From assembly GCA_031283785.1 (NCBI GenBank), contig JAITBC010000181.1:1-8743 (forward strand): a DNA stretch of 8,743 bases, given 5' to 3'. This document shows, piece by piece, positions 7,201 through 8,743 of this stretch. Source of the DNA: Tannerella sp. (GTDB taxonomy: Bacteria > Bacteroidota > Bacteroidia > Bacteroidales > Tannerellaceae). Under the pieces are notes generated by a model. It saw nothing but the letters and a program-made list of their open reading frames with translations. It had not been told where the DNA came from and did not search any database. Position 1 is the first letter of the stretch. The number at the start of each line of letters is the position of its first letter. Both the position numbers and the translations under genes were made by a program.

Positions 7201-8348
7201 TTCCCCCTCTGACGCACCGACAAATCGCCATCCCCTGTCACAAGCCGCAAATCGAGCCGGGCAAGGAGTACAGGCTTACCGTGAGCGCCGGCCTGAAGAA
7301 CGACGAGCTTTGGGCAAAAGCCGGACACGAAGTAGCATGGGAACAGTTCGAACTGCCATGGTATGAAACACCGCAGCCCAAAGCCGGGAAGGAAGGCACG
7401 CTAACCCTGGAAGAAACAGACGCCAAAGTCACCGTATCGGGCAATGACTTCGCCTGCAGCTTCGACAAATCAACCGGCGCATTAGCCTCCATCCTGTATA
7501 AAGGTAAAGAAATGCTGCAATCGCCCCTGCTCCTGAACGTATGGCGTGCCCCGCTGGCAAACGAACTCGACGAATGGAACTCCCGCTCGGCCGGGTCTAC
7601 ACTGAAAAAGGAAGGCTTCGGACAGAATATTGCCGCAGAGTACTATGCCGCCGGCCTGCACGAAACAAGCCATTTCCCAATGTCGCTACGCACCATCGAA
7701 CAGGAAAACGCCGTAAGCATCCACATACGCCAGATCACGCTGATTGGCCGCGCCCAAAATGGCGCCCAAGACACCTACATCTCCGGCAAAATGGTGAACG
7801 GTTTTGAAAATACATACATCTATACCATTACCCCCGACGGAGAAATCACTCTGCACCACACCGTAAGCCCGCAAGGTACAATGCCGCTGTGGCTTCCACG
7901 AATAGGACTAACTGCCGTACTGCATAAAAGTTTGAACCGGGTAACGTGGTACGGACGTGGCGAGCAGGAGAATTACCCCGACCGCCGGAGCGGATACAAA
8001 ATCGGCCTGTACACCTCCTCGGTAGACGACATGTACGAACCATACCTCATTCCGCAAGACTACGGATTGCGCACCGGCAACCGTCGGCTGAAAATGGTAG
8101 ACAACACAGGCGCAGGCCTTGAAATTTCGATGAACGAACCCTTCAACTTCAATGCCTACCCCTATTCGACCGACAATCTCACAAGGGCTGTATACACCTA
8201 TCAGTTGCAAAAACAGGACGGCATCACGCTCAACCTCGACTACGCCACCTCCGGCGTTGGCTGCACCGCACGAGGCATATTCAACAGTTATCGTGCAATG
8301 CCCGTCAAGTATGAGAGAAAAATCGTCATTCGTCCTGCGGGGAAATAA
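4275..8348 (+). CDS. secreted GH2 beta-galactosidase-like enzyme with fused N-terminus and LamG insert
   Basis: Retaining exo-glycosidase of the LacZ-like GH2 group, probably periplasmic or cell-surface, removing terminal beta-galactosyl or related residues from a glycan; the exact substrate is unknown. A signal peptide (MKKIFCSAATFLMLGLP, cleavage near 20-21) starts the 1357-residue protein. Residues 30-69 resemble the start of secreted GH43-like proteins (PSRREAADP then LFASMSGG). Residues 70-130 resemble a C-terminal FN3-like domain (RYGVKPDKLYQNYQVYG). GH2 begins near 143: sugar-binding jelly roll (NPTGAY with N238; DYWRLAGIFDDV), Ig-like domain, then the barrel with R507/H510 in RTSHYP, metal ligands E535/H537, acid/base E577 (SAGNESG), Y619, nucleophile E645 (MDEY) and W676. 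A LamG-like domain occupies about 697-890, followed by the resumed GH2 C-terminal domains, with RAPLANE at 1091 and YGRGEQENYPDR at 1226. E. coli LacZ is about 1024 residues; the excess is the N-terminal fusion plus LamG. No Shine-Dalgarno sequence is evident; the ATG is fixed by the signal peptide. Confidence 0.93.
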   Translation: MKKIFCSAATFLMLGLPATSQQKERLASCNPPDLNYKFRPSEPSRREAADPAAVWSKDRYCLFASMSGGNEYTGYNTRYGVKPDKLYQNYQVYGCDSLTIGSLNKESDYYFTVDAFNGNGIREGAKTETAPAVKPANYMERIYDFIENPAVFELNQEEGRAYFIPETHLSLNGEWKFFWSETPEGIPTKFYEDKFDDRKWGAIQVPSNWEMQGYGDKQFRNIHHPFNAKPPKVPREYNPTGAYRKTFDLPASWQGKQVFLRLEKVASASFIWVNGQEAGYNEGAQEPAEYNITKYLKPGKNTVAVHVVKYSDGVYLECQDYWRLAGIFDDVTIYAAPPVRLFDWYAVTDLDEDYRDALLNLNVDIKQYFHQAGSKYKVLATLSGDDGKPVAEMNSGLFSITANDRKQLTLKQNISNPKKWTSETPNLYTLEMKLVSEDGKEIDKINTKIGFKETEIRGEVFYLNGVPLKVNAQNSHMQHPETGHAMNEATIRKDFEILKQFNFNAVRTSHYPPVNRYLQLANEYGLYIIDETGDEAHATEFLSRNEEYTEMYRERVRRMVLRDRNYPCVLIWSAGNESGEGFNITEVVKEGRRYDTSRYWMYGGNSYVHPAEDIIGPRYPNPLELEMLTGIIPDTADRRPSFMDEYLSVAGNGGGALDEYWSVIYDHPRLMGGAIWDFVSPGLTERIRRIPDISPYATPAHLMGNARLIKGQHGKALDLNGNDQWVEVYRQDNVEISADKLTLTCEVFPRSKVSSCGSFITKGSNQFGLQQNGKDKLDFYIYTAAKKTLTVPLPDDWEGRWHQLTAVYDGKEMSVYIDENKAGSMEAEGKIKNCPFPVNIGRNAEKHGQETDVFICDALLDNAGIFADALTPEQLAADKSVLWLDFEEETDNGTFFSYGIGARTYGSIWPDRKVQPEMWQMKKSAQPVSFAMLDAAKGLIDVWNRHHFTDASAYRTSWLLEADGEVIRSGELNLQIPPLTHRQIAIPCHKPQIEPGKEYRLTVSAGLKNDELWAKAGHEVAWEQFELPWYETPQPKAGKEGTLTLEETDAKVTVSGNDFACSFDKSTGALASILYKGKEMLQSPLLLNVWRAPLANELDEWNSRSAGSTLKKEGFGQNIAAEYYAAGLHETSHFPMSLRTIEQENAVSIHIRQITLIGRAQNGAQDTYISGKMVNGFENTYIYTITPDGEITLHHTVSPQGTMPLWLPRIGLTAVLHKSLNRVTWYGRGEQENYPDRRSGYKIGLYTSSVDDMYEPYLIPQDYGLRTGNRRLKMVDNTGAGLEISMNEPFNFNAYPYSTDNLTRAVYTYQLQKQDGITLNLDYATSGVGCTARGIFNSYRAMPVKYERKIVIRPAGK

Positions 8349-8743
8349 TTGATATTTTTATACACTACTGACCGACAAACAAGAAAATTATACTTTGCGC
8401 GGTTTAAAATAGTATTACATGCAGTCTATTTGAAGGCGTCCTGTGGTTACAGTAACCCTGTAACAGGTAAGATATTGAGTATTCATTACAACACAGTGGC
8501 CAGGTACATAAAAACATATCGGGAAATACCGCAAACTCGCTGCGGTTCCGGGTAAATTAAATCCGGAAAAACAAAAACAATTTTTGGAAGAAACCTTGGA
8601 ACCGGCCATAGAAAAAGCACAAAAAGGCGAGATTGAATTATTGTTTTGCGATGCAGCCCATTTTACCCTGTCGGCTTTCTTATGCATGATATGGTCTCAA
8701 GTCAGGATATTTTTAAGAACCTCTCACGGTCGTAACCGGATCA
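8349..8743 (+). pseudogene. IS630-family transposase remnant, frameshifted and internally deleted
   Basis: Two frames together give a recognisable IS630-like DDE transposase. The first (8349 to about 8525) encodes an N-terminal helix-turn-helix region, including AVYLKASCGYSNPVTGKILS then IHYNTVARYIKTYRE, and runs into a stop at 8553. The second, displaced by +1 (from about 8521 to the window end), encodes GKYRKLAAVPGKLNPEKQ, then IELLFCDAAHF with the first catalytic Asp at 8650-8652, then RIFLRTSHGRNRI. In intact relatives I recall, roughly 60 residues lie between the HTH and the equivalent of KYRK; here they are missing, so the frame change looks like the scar of an internal deletion. The first frame has no ATG: only TTG 8349, directly behind the GH2 stop. 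The second and third acidic residues would lie beyond the window. Almost certainly non-functional. Confidence 0.75.
8349..8743 (+). mobile_element. partial IS630-family insertion sequence
   Basis: The only sign of the element is the broken transposase. I could not identify a left terminal inverted repeat or a TA target duplication between 8340 and 8400, and the right end lies outside the window, so the boundaries are nominal. A nested inverted repeat at 8440-8467 (GTTACAG / CTGTAAC around TAACC) lies inside the HTH-coding part and is not at a terminus. Confidence 0.5.

Noticed and set aside
8440..8467. Nested inverted repeat in the transposase 5' part as an IS end or attachment site
   Set aside because: It lies within sequence encoding the conserved helix-turn-helix, so it is more likely chance in coding DNA.

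Overview
The window looks like chromosomal DNA from a member of the Bacteroidota, most likely Bacteroidales. This rests on several matches to the Bacteroidota promoter pattern (TTTG at -33, TAnnTTTG at -7), the near absence of strong Shine-Dalgarno sequences, a very large secreted family 2 glycoside hydrolase with accessory domains, and an IS630-type transposase resembling those common in this phylum. Species cannot be named from the sequence alone.

Layout. Positions 1-198 are mostly non-coding. They hold an inverted repeat, a good leftward promoter match and possibly the first codons of a leftward gene cut by the window edge. dinB (DNA polymerase IV) runs leftward from 1263 to 199. It is divergent from clpB (1428-4016, rightward), a complete ClpB disaggregase. 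The 164-bp gap between them carries a promoter for each gene and a perfect 6-bp inverted repeat. A 258-bp gap follows clpB; it holds a small hairpin, a strong promoter match (-7 box TATCTTTG), a second hairpin at the predicted transcript start and a 12-codon leader ORF. Next is a 1357-residue secreted GH2 beta-galactosidase-like enzyme (4275-8348). From its stop codon to the window end lies a damaged IS630-family transposase (8349-8743).

Function. dinB and clpB are housekeeping stress genes (translesion synthesis and protein disaggregation) sharing one divergent control region. The GH2 enzyme belongs to extracellular or periplasmic glycan breakdown and has no evident functional link to them. 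With a degraded transposase abutting its 3' end, it looks like an accessory gene placed next to core genes.

The most unusual item is the GH2 protein. Its first ~130 residues look like the head and the tail of a different secreted GH43-like protein joined with the middle missing, then fused in frame to the GH2 enzyme. A LamG-like jelly-roll domain is also inserted in the catalytic region, and several positions around the active site differ from E. coli LacZ although both catalytic glutamates are present. I see no CRISPR array, tRNA, rRNA, phage gene or obvious defence system.
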